Shown here: positions 10,948 to 21,878 of the stretch, in pieces
Position numbering within the stretch: position 1 is the stretch's first letter
Layout: each line of letters opens with the position of its first letter
Origin: Zarea fungicola
Taxonomy: Eukaryota > Ascomycota > Sordariomycetes > Hypocreales > Cordycipitaceae
Reading direction: 5' to 3'
NCBI GenBank assembly: GCA_900169235.1
Contig: FWCC01000399.1
Coordinates: 1 to 64,000, forward strand
DNA: 64,000 bases
Made by a program: the position numbers and the translations under genes
The notes under the pieces: model-generated
The model's input: only the letters and a program-made list of their open reading frames with translations
What the model was told of the DNA's origin: nothing
The model's database searches: none

Positions 10948-13606
10948 TTATTTATTGTCAGTTGCATTGGCATTAACCATGGCAGCTGACAGTGTTTTCA
11001 TTATTTGAAAACGATCATAGATGGGCTGCTTATCAAGGTCAAGAACAGCAGTATAGGCATCTGCCCCAGCTTCCAAGAGCCATTGAACGACTTCCAGATA
11101 ACCACCTGCAGCAGCTCTGTGGAGCGCGGTAACTCCTGCATTAGAAGTAGCAGCAGCGTTAACGTCGGATCCAGCAATTAGTAGCTTCTCAACTACTTTA
11201 AGATGTCCGGCTCCAGCCGCGGCTCCGAGCGCAGTCACTCCTCCCACGACAAAAGTAGAAGCAGCAGCGTTGACATCGGCTCCAGCGGCTATTAGCTTCT
11301 CAACAACTTCGAAGTAACCGCCCTCGGCTGCTGCTTGGAGGGCGGTTCGTCCATGAAACATACTGGCATCGGCGTTAACATTAGCCCCAGCAGCCAGTAG
11401 CTTCTCAACGACTTTGATATGCCCATGTTTAGCTGCTCTTTGAAGCGCATTCCATTCTGTAGCATCAGCATTGGCGTCGGCTCCGGCTGCTAGCAATTTA
11501 TCGACCACGTTGAGAAAGCCACCTTCCGCTGCAATTTGAAGCACAGTATCAAATTCGTTCTTATAAGAAAAAGTAGTGGCAGCATTAATGTCAGCCCCTG
11601 CAGCTAGTAGCTTCTCAACTACTTCAAGATGGCCGCCACTAGCAGCTACGTGGAGCGCAGTCTGGCTCTTGTAGGGATTAGACGCAGCATGCACACCAGC
11701 TCCTAGCATTAGCAGCTTCCAAACAGGGTTGACAGAGTCCTCTATAGAGTAGTCGTCCTCTATAGAGTCCTCGTCCTCTATTAACACCTGGTAGTTTCCA
11801 TCAGACGTGCGATCAGCGTCAACGTCGGCCCCTGCCGCCAGCAGCACCTCGACTACGGCTACATGGCCAGCTTGGGCAGCATACCACAGAGACGTTCTGC
11901 CGGCAGTATCACGCTGATCTGGAACTTGTCCACGACTAAGTAGGCTACTAGTAGCCTCAACCAGTCCAAAGTAGGCTGCAAGATGTAGCCCTTGCAGTAT
12001 TGTAATATCTTGGATAGCGCCTTTGTAGCGATCCGTGGCCATGAGCACCTGAGTCGATGCTTCGACCTTTTCTTGACACTCTAGGAACCCCAAGTCCAGC
12101 TGTTGCCGTCTCACAGCGCTGTGAGCGTGATATCCCCAGTTGCGCGCAGCATACACATAAAGGGGATGCGATCCAATCCGCTCCTCAAAGTCCTGGTCCT
12201 CTGTGCACACTCCGCTCTCAAAGGCGCTGAATGAGAGGAATGCGATGCAAGTTGTCGCAATGGCATACTCCGCATCTGGAAACCATTTAACCTGTGTTTT
12301 CTCAAAGTATTCTTGCGTTGTATAGTGAGCCAACCGGATGAGATCACTTTCTTTATCCACAGTTACAAGGCCAGCACATACAGAGACCATGTCTTCTACT
12401 TGTGGCAGGTCGCCATGGTCCAGCTCAGATTTGCCGCTCTTCGTTCCAATTGCGTGCTGGAGTTCTACGGTGCTAAGTTGTCTCCTTGCGCAGGTTAACC
12501 ATAAAAGAACGTTCATTGCAAGTTTCCTGAAACCTGGCATCTGCCCGTTGATTCTTTCAAGGGTTTGATCGTAGGCGTCATGCAATGCTTCGGATGTTTT
12601 ATCGTCATTCAAGCCTTTCTGTTTGCTCTGGAGGGCATTCATTGCACTTTTGATATCGTTTCGTGTCATCTTATCGCTGAGAAAATTCATATAGATTTGT
12701 GCCAAGAGAAACCTATAAATGTTAGGGTCTGAACTACTGTTTCATTCTTCCAGGTGCATACATTCCATCGACGGCTTTTGATATTCCTACCGTAATCTCT
12801 TCTTGTAGCTGTGTGTCGTGTTGGACAAAAGATGGTAACTGTGATATATGGGCATCTAAATACCGTTCTACATCGGCAGCACTGGCCCGAATCTCCAGTG
12901 ATACACCTTTCGAGAAGCAATCCATAATATCTGAGATGGGCCTAGATGTCGCAAGAATGCTTGTTCTATGCTCTTTCTGAAGGCTGAAGAGCTCGGAAAG
13001 AAGTCTCGTCCGGCAGTCCTTCGACGCTTGGCATTCATCAAGCGCATCAACCACAATGAAGATCCTTGAGTACAAGGAGGCTGTAGACCCAAGGACTCTT
13101 GCGACTTCGTCGAGTGATGGACGCGTGCGCGTAGCCTTGTGCTTTTGGTAGAGCTCTCTGACGCTCTCTGGCACTGAGTTCTGGTTCTCGGCCAGTTGCT
13201 TCAACAGACTCGCCAGCAAGTCGTCGATGCGTTGCTCGTTTTGCCGCTGGAAGTTGCAGTAGATATATGCGAGACCAACCTTAGAGTCATTAAAAAATTT
13301 AGAACTGAGGTAGTCAATCACAATGGACGCCAAAATCGTCTTTCCAGCTCCTGGGATTCCTGCGCAAAAGAGCGTCTGCTTGTCCGTGGCCAGCCAAGTC
13401 TTGAATTCTTCGGAATCAAGAAGCCACTGCCCAGTTCCTTGTTGTCGTCTTGCGAGATAGTCGCTTTGCTGCAAACCGTAGTTAACTGGCGTAAGCCAGT
13501 CAAGACCTTCGAGGTCTCTATCGCTATCAGATTTTGCCTTTACATGTGTAACATCTCTTCTTATCAAGTCTACTTCGTTAAGGACTATATTTTCTGTTAG
13601 ATTCAT
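10948..13606 (-). CDS. NACHT-ankyrin part of a STAND/NLR-like protein
   Basis: Two exons, complement(10948..12712, 12762..13606), give 869 residues from the ATG at 13606. The intron (49 nt) has GTATGC, CCTAAC and ATAG signals. The N-terminal part contains the fungal linker [16 protein letters not shown], then a NACHT NTPase with Walker A (GIPGAGKT) and Walker B ([12 protein letters not shown]), followed by a winged-helix-like segment ([16 protein letters not shown]). About eight ankyrin repeats follow, several sharing [11 protein letters not shown] almost unchanged. Such proteins are thought to act as fungal receptors in heterokaryon incompatibility or defence. The frame continues upstream without shift into a nucleoside-phosphorylase-like domain, separated by one TGA (13625-13627) and six codons, so this is probably the C-terminal part of one larger protein. 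Confidence 0.85.
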
Positions 13607-13624
13607 GATGAGATTCTCGACAGT

Positions 13625-14740
13625 TCATCGCTGACCTTCGTTCAGAATGTCCCCTGCCGGGCGCTCCGCGTTAAGATCAGTTGCCTGTACATATTGGAGT
13701 AGCTCCTTTGCGAATGCAGCAGCTACAGCAGCCGCGTATGGTTGCCAGTATTTGTTTTTGTGCGAATCAGCGTAGTCGCAGATGCCTCGAATGACGATAC
13801 ATGGAAAGTTGTTCATCAGCCCCGCCGCTTCCATCTCGACGCAGAGAACGCCGCCGCCGAGATCATCGTTGAGCCTATCACGGAAAGCAGAGTCCTTGAT
13901 AATCTGGTTGCCTGATGCAATCACTCCATAGTGAACACGCATCTCTCGGGGCTTTCTAGTCACTTCTTTGGTCCTATCGCAAAATCGGCAGGTAGGTTCG
14001 TCTTCGCCTTCATCCTCATCGTCATCCTCAGTAACCTTGAAATCAGAGGGCCTCTGAGTAACACGCGCATAGTCTCGCTTAAATAGTACATCCGTAAGAG
14101 AGGAGGATTTTAGATATCTGGACGCGAGTTTTGGGTAGTTCTTGCCCAGATCATCCAGATACTCCTGCACCCTTGGCCCATACATTTCATGGGCTGTCTT
14201 CAATTTCGCCAGAGCCGTCCGGAGCGAGGCAGGCGGGTTGTTAAGCGCCCCCGTCCGCTCGAATTTCCCACCATCCTTTGCCTTACCGGAGTCCCATTGA
14301 ACGACGCCAGGATACTGGCCGGCTGGAGTGCTGACAACAATATCCCCAAGGCGGACCTTTGGTGGAATTCCTCCACCGATACCAACCATCAGAGCAAACC
14401 TTATAGACGGAAAGGTAGAGATCATCCAAGGTACAGTGCTTGCTGCGACGTCGGTGCCAGTTTCGCCTTCAGGCAGACAAGCTATGACAACTTTGTGTTT
14501 TCCGATAGACCCTAACGTATAGCAATTCGGGTCATTTGGTGGCTTCGGGAGATCGTCGTATTGATGATCGAGCATCGCTGTTGCAGCGGTTTGCTCAGTG
14601 GATAGCGCGCAGACCCATCCGACGGAGAAGTCGCTGTGCGCTGGGACTGTTGGGCCAACCTTGTGCTGTTTATCCGCCCTCGCTGTGTCGCCGTGTGCGC
14701 GATCTTCGTCGTTATCTGCTGCGCGAGATCGCTTCGACAT
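13625..14740 (-). CDS. PNP/UDP-phosphorylase-like N-terminal domain, ends at in-frame TGA
   Basis: This frame of 371 codons starts at MSKRSRAADNDED. An ATG seven codons upstream is also possible. It matches the phosphorylase-superfamily domain used as an effector or sensing module at the N-terminus of fungal NLRs: VGWVCALSTEQTAA, VGIGGGIPP, LGDIVVSTPAGQYPGVVQWD and the C-terminal CVEMEAAGLMNNFPCIVIRGICDYADSHKN. A short acidic insert (DDDEDEGEDE) with a Cys-rich CRFCDRTK lies in the middle. The domain ends in AGDILNE, the usual join to the NACHT linker, then GQR and TGA. The next 18 bases are open and lead straight into the NACHT part in the same frame. A 42-nt intron (GTCAGC...AACAG) would remove the stop in frame, but its donor is weak and its branch site too close to the acceptor. 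A nonsense mutation is the simpler reading. Confidence 0.82.
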   Translation of the reverse strand: MSKRSRAADNDEDRAHGDTARADKQHKVGPTVPAHSDFSVGWVCALSTEQTAATAMLDHQYDDLPKPPNDPNCYTLGSIGKHKVVIACLPEGETGTDVAASTVPWMISTFPSIRFALMVGIGGGIPPKVRLGDIVVSTPAGQYPGVVQWDSGKAKDGGKFERTGALNNPPASLRTALAKLKTAHEMYGPRVQEYLDDLGKNYPKLASRYLKSSSLTDVLFKRDYARVTQRPSDFKVTEDDDEDEGEDEPTCRFCDRTKEVTRKPREMRVHYGVIASGNQIIKDSAFRDRLNDDLGGGVLCVEMEAAGLMNNFPCIVIRGICDYADSHKNKYWQPYAAAVAAAFAKELLQYVQATDLNAERPAGDILNEGQR

Positions 14741-15271
14741 TATTGCATAGTTATACCTCAAACGCGGTTTTTATTGGTAGAGCAGAGCTTTTTTGATACG
14801 TGCGGTACGTAACAGGATGGAAGTTGGCCGAGAGAGGGTTTTACCTAGAGTGTAGCTGCTCAAGGAAGCGGACTACTAAGATTCAGCTGATATGCAGGCC
14901 TATGCTTGTCCAGCCAATCCTGAAACGTGTAGGTCAAAACGATGTCAATTGTGGCCAACCAGCACCATGCAATTACCGCCGGTTTGAGATACCATTTCAA
15001 TACCACTTTGTCGCCCGGTAAGCCAGTGAGAAAAGGCCGGGCAGCAAGACGACTGCAACTAAATTCTACTAAATTTCTTCAACGCGTGATGTCCACAACT
15101 AGACATCAGCCATGATATCTTGACTTAAAGTGAAATTCACAAGCTTTGGAGGCTCTAAAGATAATACTACAATGTCCAAGTATCTGTGCGATAGCCTTTT
15201 AAATCTAAGTTACTACCAAATGCGACGACAGGGAGTTGAAATGGTCGGAGCAAGGCAGTGCTTAAACTAGT

Positions 15272-15534
15272 TGTTGTGACTGCTGACTCAGGTCAATCAG
15301 CGTATCCAGCGATTCCTGACTTCTGCTGCAGGCTTCCGTCGGTCAACACCGTGACCGACGGCAGCCTGCCCTGGATACGAGGTCNNTTGTTTGCTACTGC
15401 TGTTCCGTACATAGGGGAGGGCTTCCTCCCACATCCGCAGATAGCCTCAATTACCACGAAGTTACTTCAGCATTACTACTGGGAGACGCCCCTCTTAGTA
15501 CTGTGCCCAGTAACCCTCCGTGAGCGTACCAACA
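15272..15534 (+). mobile_element. Solo LTR, copy B, TSD CTAGT, contains two N
   Basis: Starts TGTTGTGACTGCTGACTCAG and ends GTACCAACA, flanked on both sides by CTAGT (15267-15271 and 15535-15539). It is 263 bp, about 45 bp shorter than copies A and C. The shortfall falls at the ambiguous bases 15385-15386, where the other copies carry the purine-rich stretch after CGAGGCCATCACGGCAGC. The rest of the 14762-15738 spacer has no visible gene. Confidence 0.85.
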
Positions 15535-15738
15535 CTAGTGAACGAGTACCCGCAAGATGAAGTTCTGAATCCAGAGACCGATGAAGGATTAGGGAGCGTA
15601 ACTGGCGCAACTATATCCTGGGCTGTAGTGTTAGAAAGTTCTAGATGGGGGAAATCCAAGATAGAAGCCCTTACGATGATTGATTCAGCTCCGATCTTAG
15701 ACCTGTAGTCTTTAACGAGCAGAGCAACCTCCGGAGGG

Positions 15739-17620
15739 TTAACCGGTTTCTTCCGAGTGAGGGGGTTGCCTCTTGGGCTCAATGCCATGCTCTGTCTCAA
15801 ACTCTCGATCGAGGCTCTTTTCCCTTACTCCAATGATCGAAATAGTCAGCGCAACACAGGCAAGTATCATCATGACCATCCAGAGCATTCTCAGAGCATC
15901 CATGTAGGCTCTCACAATATTTTTCTTCGTTTCCACCATATTGTCTGGCATATGCCTTAATATCTCCACAAGAGCTGAAGCATCCTGTGCCCATTTGTAC
16001 GCCTCAGGACTGGAGGCAACCTTTTCCAAAAGTGAAATGCGGAATTGGTTTTGAAAAATGGCACTGCTCAGTGCGACTCCTAAACACTGCCCAATGGAGC
16101 GGCAGAATGCATAGAAGCTAGCTGCAAAGGGTAGGTCAATGTTTGAGACTCCAGCTTGTGCGGCAAACGATTGCGAGGAGAACAAGATTCCGAGAGCGAG
16201 CCCTGCAGCGAGATATATCAAAACCCATTTGTAAGTTTCGGTATTCTCATCCAATAGCATGAGTAGACCCAATCCGACCGCGGTAATTATCCAACCGATC
16301 CATATTAGTAGTCTGTAACTGCCAAACTTTGTAATGAAAAGTCCGACTGCTGTCGCTGCGGGAGCGATGGTTGCTGTAAATGGCGTTATACTGACGGCGG
16401 CACCTAGTGCAGAGGATCCCCTCACCTCATGATAGAGAGGGACATAATATAGCAGACACCAGATTATAATGCCGTGTAAAACAGTTGCGACAAATGCGCT
16501 GACCGTTGTTGCAGATGAGAAGAGGCTCAGTCGCACCAGCGGATCGACTGAGAGGTATCGGTACCCAATCCCGATGTAACAGCCAAGTGCAAGCAGCCCC
16601 AAACTACCAGTTAATAGTGGTACAAGGGTTTGGTAGCTAGTCCACGGATACATAATACCTCCTGTCGTTTGAAGATTAGTCCAGCTCTTGTGAGTCCAGC
16701 AGCGGTTGTAGTGACTTACCCCAAGTGATGGGAACTAATATACTCGTAAGTGAGCAAATGAATAGAATAGCACCAGCCCAATCTACACGTTTTACGTTTT
16801 CTCTGATGCCTTCTCTAGTACGTAATCGCAGAACATAGAGTATGAAGACGTACGCCACTCCACACAACGGTAGATTGACCCAGAAAATCCAACGCCAGGA
16901 AACACGCACAAACACTCCTCCAAGTAGAGGACCAAGCAGAGTGCCCAGAGCCCAGCTCAGTGATACGAGTCCGAACCACTTACCACGCTCTCTGAGACTG
17001 ACCAAGTCGGTTGTAATGATATATGTCAAAGAGAGAATGCTTCCTGAACCCAATCCTTGCAGCGTTCTGCTGACATACATGATTTTGATATCATGCGCCA
17101 GGGCACCCATGATAGATCCCATAGTGAACAATGTCAAGGCCAGAAGTAAGGCTGGCTTTCGTCCGAAGACATGTGACAGCGAAGCCGTCGGGGGCTGAAT
17201 GACGGCAGAAGCCAGCAGAAAGCTCGTGCCACACCAAAAGGCCTGAACAAATGTGGCCGACAAGTCCTCCGCTATGGACTAGTTGTATATTAGCCAAAGA
17301 AAATCTCGGTCCTCAGAAACAAAGGTGCTTACTGGTAATGCTACACTCAAAATGGTAGAGTCGAGCGCAATAATCAATGTGAGAATACATAATGTGCCGA
17401 AAGCTCCGTAGAATCGCCAGTCTCTCTTAATCTCATGCTTTTCGGAAGGAACATTAGATGTATCAGGTGCTTGGATACCTTCTTCGGCTGTTGTTGATGT
17501 AGCGCAAGATTCCGTTAAAGACTCCAGGCTGTTCGTCGGGGTACTCATGGGGCGTTCCCAGGGCATAGAACTGAGTACTGGGCAGTCCCTCTCCGTGATA
17601 ACTTCTGTTATTTCCTTCAT
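15739..17620 (-). CDS. MFS transporter, 14-TM drug/H+ antiporter (DHA2) type
   Basis: Three exons, complement(15739..16661, 16720..17278, 17333..17620), give 589 residues with matching phases. Introns are 54 and 58 nt, both with GTAAG donors. After a 60-residue hydrophilic start, the first TM contains ALDSTILSVALP, the motif of multidrug MFS exporters, followed across the splice by SIAEDLSATFVQAFWCGTSF. Motif A-like SHVFGRKPALLLAL, motif B-like LQGLGSGSILSLTYI and WRWIFWVNLPLCG are intact. About 14 hydrophobic segments are present. Family members export toxins, secondary metabolites or drugs from the plasma membrane; the substrate is unknown and there is no biosynthetic cluster beside it. Solo LTRs lie both downstream (copy B) and upstream (copy C). 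Confidence 0.88.
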
Positions 17621-18065
17621 TTGAATATGCGATTCAATTTTATGAAGAAAAAAGAGTTAAAAAGAAGGAAAGAAGCCAGCACTGGACAATAACACTGTTG
17701 CGGTGATCGCCTGCTTGGAGGGTTGGATCCGCCCTTGACGTGGGAACTCTTTTTAGATGTCCTCTGTAAACGTCGAGTAGCGAAAAAGCAGATTAAATAT
17801 ATCCCTAATCTATTTGAAACACTTAGGCATTGAAGGCGCACACACTGGTGAGCAAGCTGATATGCGAGCATCGTGTCGAGGAAAATGGCTAAAGCTGTGT
17901 CCTCCTTCACACACCCTGACTCACCAGCTAATGTTTTAAATTCCTCTCTAAGTATTGATAATTGTGTTGATATTCATTTTTTTATTGCTCCAAAGCAACA
18001 CAACATGGCCAGCTATGTCCGAGAATTCTCGGGAGCTCCCTTGATCGATCGAGGATCAGTTGGAG

Positions 18066-18374
18066 TGTTGTGACTGCTGACTCAGGTCAAGCAGCGCTTC
18101 CAGCGAGGCATGACTCCTGCCACAGCAGGCTTGCGTCGGGCAAACGCCCTGACCAACGGAAGCTTGACGTGGATACGAGGCCATCACGGCAGCTGAGGGG
18201 AGAAGAGAGATTTTCTGTTTGCTGTTTGCTTTTCCTGAAATCCTGTGTATAGAGAAGGAATTACTCCCCTAGCTGTAGCTAGATTTTGAATATCATCAAT
18301 TTACAATAAGCATACCTACTGGGCGACGCCTCTCTCAGTACCGTGCCTAGTAACTGCTTCTGCTCGTACCAACA
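18066..18374 (+). mobile_element. Solo LTR, copy C, imperfect TSD TGGAG/TGGGG
   Basis: 309 bp from TGTTGTGACTGC to GTACCAACA. Flanks are TGGAG (18061-18065) and TGGGG (18375-18379), a duplication differing at one base. It lies about 450 bp upstream of the MFS gene start, on the opposite strand to that gene. Confidence 0.82.
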
Positions 18375-19425
18375 TGGGGAAATCATGAGGCTGATCGAGA
18401 CTTGATACTAGAACACTTGTAACGCACATACAAATCTTGTATATGGGTTTGCATTCAAAAGTAGTCTCAGATCGGTCCACGGGCCCACGGATTATGCATG
18501 CCAATCTTCCGCTCCCAGGCACCTATGAGGCCCTCGGTGCATGAGCGTGAACGAAGCGTGAAGATAATTCTAATTTTTAACTCTCATGGCAAATAGAAGT
18601 CTGAAAGATGGGTTCCATAAAAGAAATGCTGCCAAATCGTCTATGCAGTTGGGAAAAAAAAGCTACAAGTAAGTAAGTCTCTTTGACGCAGTATTCGCTG
18701 CCATAATCAATTTGTTCGAAGATTTCGGAGGTAAAACCCGTCTCCACACAACTGGTCGGCCAACAAAACAGGTTTTTAGAGTGAAGAGAATTTTACTTGG
18801 AAAATATTCAAGTTTCTAACAAGTTTTCGTCATGATTGTCTCGTGATCCCAGCCTTAATGTCTTACAACTTCTCTCGAGTCATCAAGATCGTGACTCAGA
18901 TCTTATGGTAGCCCATCATTGGATACAGTCCCCAAGTGGCATGCTCATTACATTCCTCTAGACTTCTTTCTTAGAGCTTGACACTTTTTTCCACATACTT
19001 GGGCGAAACAATAGGCTTTGTCCTGGAGTATTCGGAATGCATAATGGCCAACACTCATGTTTCATAGTTTGTAAACCACTTGCTTAGCATGATGGAGCAA
19101 TCGAGGTTCTTCTCCAACGTCGATTGCCATACAAGTCTCGATCATTGGTAAATATACCGAAGTTCATTACATCGAATGACCTATGATTACATCGACGGCC
19201 AAAGAAAACGCGACTGGCCTGGGTTAAATGCATGCCAGCTGCAGGCATGCAGGTAATGCCTAACTACGGGCACTCAACAGATGCACACAAATCAAATGAT
19301 TTGTGGTTTCAGCCTTGGGACGGAAGCACATATACTGAGTCAGTTGCAGCGATATAAATGTCGGCATTTAAAATCTGTTTATTGGATGATAATAACTCGT
19401 CGATTCCTTGTCAGAGACTGTCATG
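18375..19425. other. Intergenic, no gene seen
   Basis: AT-rich spacer holding the promoter of the esterase gene to the right. No convincing coding frame. GCATGCCAGCTGCAGGCATGC near 19231-19251 is a short palindrome-like cluster. Confidence 0.45.
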
Positions 19426-21077
19426 ATGGCCACTCTCATCAGTGTAAACCTCTCTCCGCAACTGTTCTCATATACAGGGCCGTATAAGGTGGGAACAATA
19501 GATGTGGAAATACCGGTTTCGGACATCGTTTCTTCCTGCAAAAGGCCTAAGGAAGCATCTGGTATCAGCACAATCCTATTCCGGATCTTTTACCCCGCGA
19601 CTGCCGGATGCAATCAACAGCCGGCAAAATGGATGCCAAACCACCAGACATCAGCCTATGTGACGTATGGACAAAGAAATCGACCTAGCCTCGCAAAACT
19701 TTTCTCGTATGAGCTTCTTTCTCTTGAGATACAAACTCCCGCTGACCAATATGCAGTTTCTTTGCCCCATATCTCTCTTCTATGAAGCTACAGGCTTACA
19801 AAGACGCCAAGATCGAGAACGCGTACGCGATCAACAATAGATGGCCAACCGTTATTTTCTCGCATGGTCTTTCTGGCAATCGTAATTGTCACTCTATTTT
19901 GGCTGGCTCATTAGCCTCCCACGGGGCCGTAGTATTCTGCCCTGAGCACCGAGATGGCAGCGCCATTAGCACTGTGATCAGAGATGGCAAAAAGCACAGC
20001 ACTAGGGTCGTTCCATTTAAGAATATTGCCTTGCAAGGGGGGACTGACGTTCACGAGGCTCGTGAAGCTCAACTTCGAATACGATTTTGGGAGCTCAATT
20101 TACTGTATGAGGTCATTATGGTGATTGATGTGGGAAAAGCCGCGCAGATTTTGAGTTACTTCCCACCAGAAGTTATTCAGGGTTTCTGTGGAAAACTCCA
20201 TATACAGGACCCAGGTAGTCTCATTTTCGCCGGGCATAGCTTTGGCGCAGCAACGGTCTTTCAGTTCGTCAAGAGCATTTTCTATGCCAACCGCCAAGAA
20301 GTCAAGGAAATGAAGCGACTGATTCGGCCCATGAAAAGGAGCATGATTCGGAGGCAAGTTTCAGAGAGTACGCTTCTCATCTTGTTGGATATGTGGTGCT
20401 TCCCTCTGCTGGCACCCAACTCCGTTCCACTGTTTAATCTGCCACTCCCCGTATACACAAATTCCCCGAAAGCCAGAGGTGGCAATGGAATTCTGGCCAT
20501 CGAATCAGAATCATTCTTTCAGTGGCAGGAGAATCAAAAAAAAACGTCGTTACTACTCAGCCCAAAGCTAGACGGCGGAAGCCCTTTACAAGTTTTTGAA
20601 AGGCTCAATTGGGCAGCCTTTACGAAAGCAAACTTATTTTATGTGGAAGGTTCAGCTCATACTAGCTTTACTGATTTTGCTATGGTGCTTCCTTCAATCA
20701 CAAAGCCAATACTCGGCGACTACCATCCGCAGAGAACCTTACGCCTAAGTCTAAGGGCGCAGTTGCAGTTCCTGAGGCAGAGTGGCTTCTGTGTCAGTGC
20801 AACCAATAAAGCTGATATGGTTGATGGCCCAGGAAAAACAATGCAAAGCAAAGTCAATGATGCTCGTTTTGACGTTTCTGCATCCGGCGATAAAACAAAC
20901 AGAATTGACGATGATGTAACGATCCTTGACTGCACAAGCCATGGTGTTATTACGAGCTGGAGATGGATTAATGTGGATAAAATCCTGAACCGTAAAGCTG
21001 CAGAATCCTCTACAAAAGGAATAGCAGTAAAAGATAGCAGCAAATACTGGAGCTATCGCAGGCCTCATAACATATAA
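19426..21077 (+). CDS. PAF-acetylhydrolase-like alpha/beta hydrolase
   Basis: Two exons (19426..19706, 19757..21077) give 533 residues. The 50-nt intron has GTATGA, GCTGAC and GCAG signals and repairs an apparent frame change. The N-terminal YTGPYKVGTIDVEIPVSD is the standard opening of fungal platelet-activating-factor acetylhydrolase family members. The hydrolase core shows WPTVIFSHGLSGNRN (oxyanion region), the nucleophile elbow GHSFG and, late in the protein, EGSAHTSFTDF with the probable catalytic His. The enzyme would cleave short or oxidised acyl chains from phospholipids or similar esters. The C-terminal 100 residues are not conserved-looking. ATGs at 19408 and 19423 are alternative starts; I chose 19426 because MATLISVNL fits the family start. 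Confidence 0.85.
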
Positions 21078-21878
21078 ATCGCTCCTCAACAGATCAGAAC
21101 TTATTTCCCAAGCAACCTCAATACTCTAGCTAGTTAGTCAAACTTTTATAATTAAATTATATCACGCTTCTTTTGTTCATGGATCTTGCGCTAACTAAGA
21201 CTATGCTGACCCGTCATTAATTGGGCGACAGAGAATTGTAATATTTTTGGTTACAATTGCCATTTCTGTGTATTCAATGGAGATTGTTTGCCTGATGAAG
21301 AGAGAAAGGCCAAGCTCTCGTATTAGTGTAAGTTAGTCACCCTATATCAAACCTATATAGCAGGCTATCAGCAAGTAGGCACGCCCATTCAGAACGCAGC
21401 TCCCGACCTCCACTGTTATCATATGAAGTAGAAGCCCTATAACCTGGTGCAATGGATCACTTTTATCGCGTCAAAATGCTACATCGCCCCTCACATAGCG
21501 GAGTGTTGGTGTAGTGGATCATGTTAGCCGAGGCCCAAAGTCCACGGCGAAGCCCATACCGGCAGTAGCCAAGTTAGACTTTGAATCAAGCCGAGTTCTG
21601 CAGTTCTTGCAAGTCGCTAAAATCGCGCGGGAATTTGGCTTTGACTGTTTATCATTCCACACGCCTCCAGGTCAGTACAACATGGCGCGTGCTCAATACC
21701 GAAATACTGAGCAAAGCGCGGCCGAGGAAGAATAATACTTTGGTATTTAATATTTTACGACTAACAACTGGTGTTTGTGACAATCACGCACTTTCTTAGT
21801 TAATCTATTTAGTGTATTTTGAGCCAATCACGTAGTTGACGTTTTCTTTACAGGCCACGTCACCAAGTGATGAGCGCC
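21078..21878. other. Convergent 3' intergenic region with tRNA-like scrap
   Basis: 800 bp between convergent genes. A stretch at 21501-21525 resembles a tRNA A-box half (TGGTGTAGTGGATCA), but no acceptor stem, anticodon arm or clear T-arm follows. No gene is called. Confidence 0.4.

Noticed and set aside
13583..13627. 42-nt intron joining the PNP and NACHT parts
   Set aside because: Donor GTCAGC is weak and CTAAC lies directly at the acceptor; kept only as an alternative in the finding.
21501..21530. tRNA-like 5' half (TGGTGTAGTGGATCA)
   Set aside because: Only an A-box-like arm is present; no acceptor stem pairing, anticodon arm or T-arm follows.
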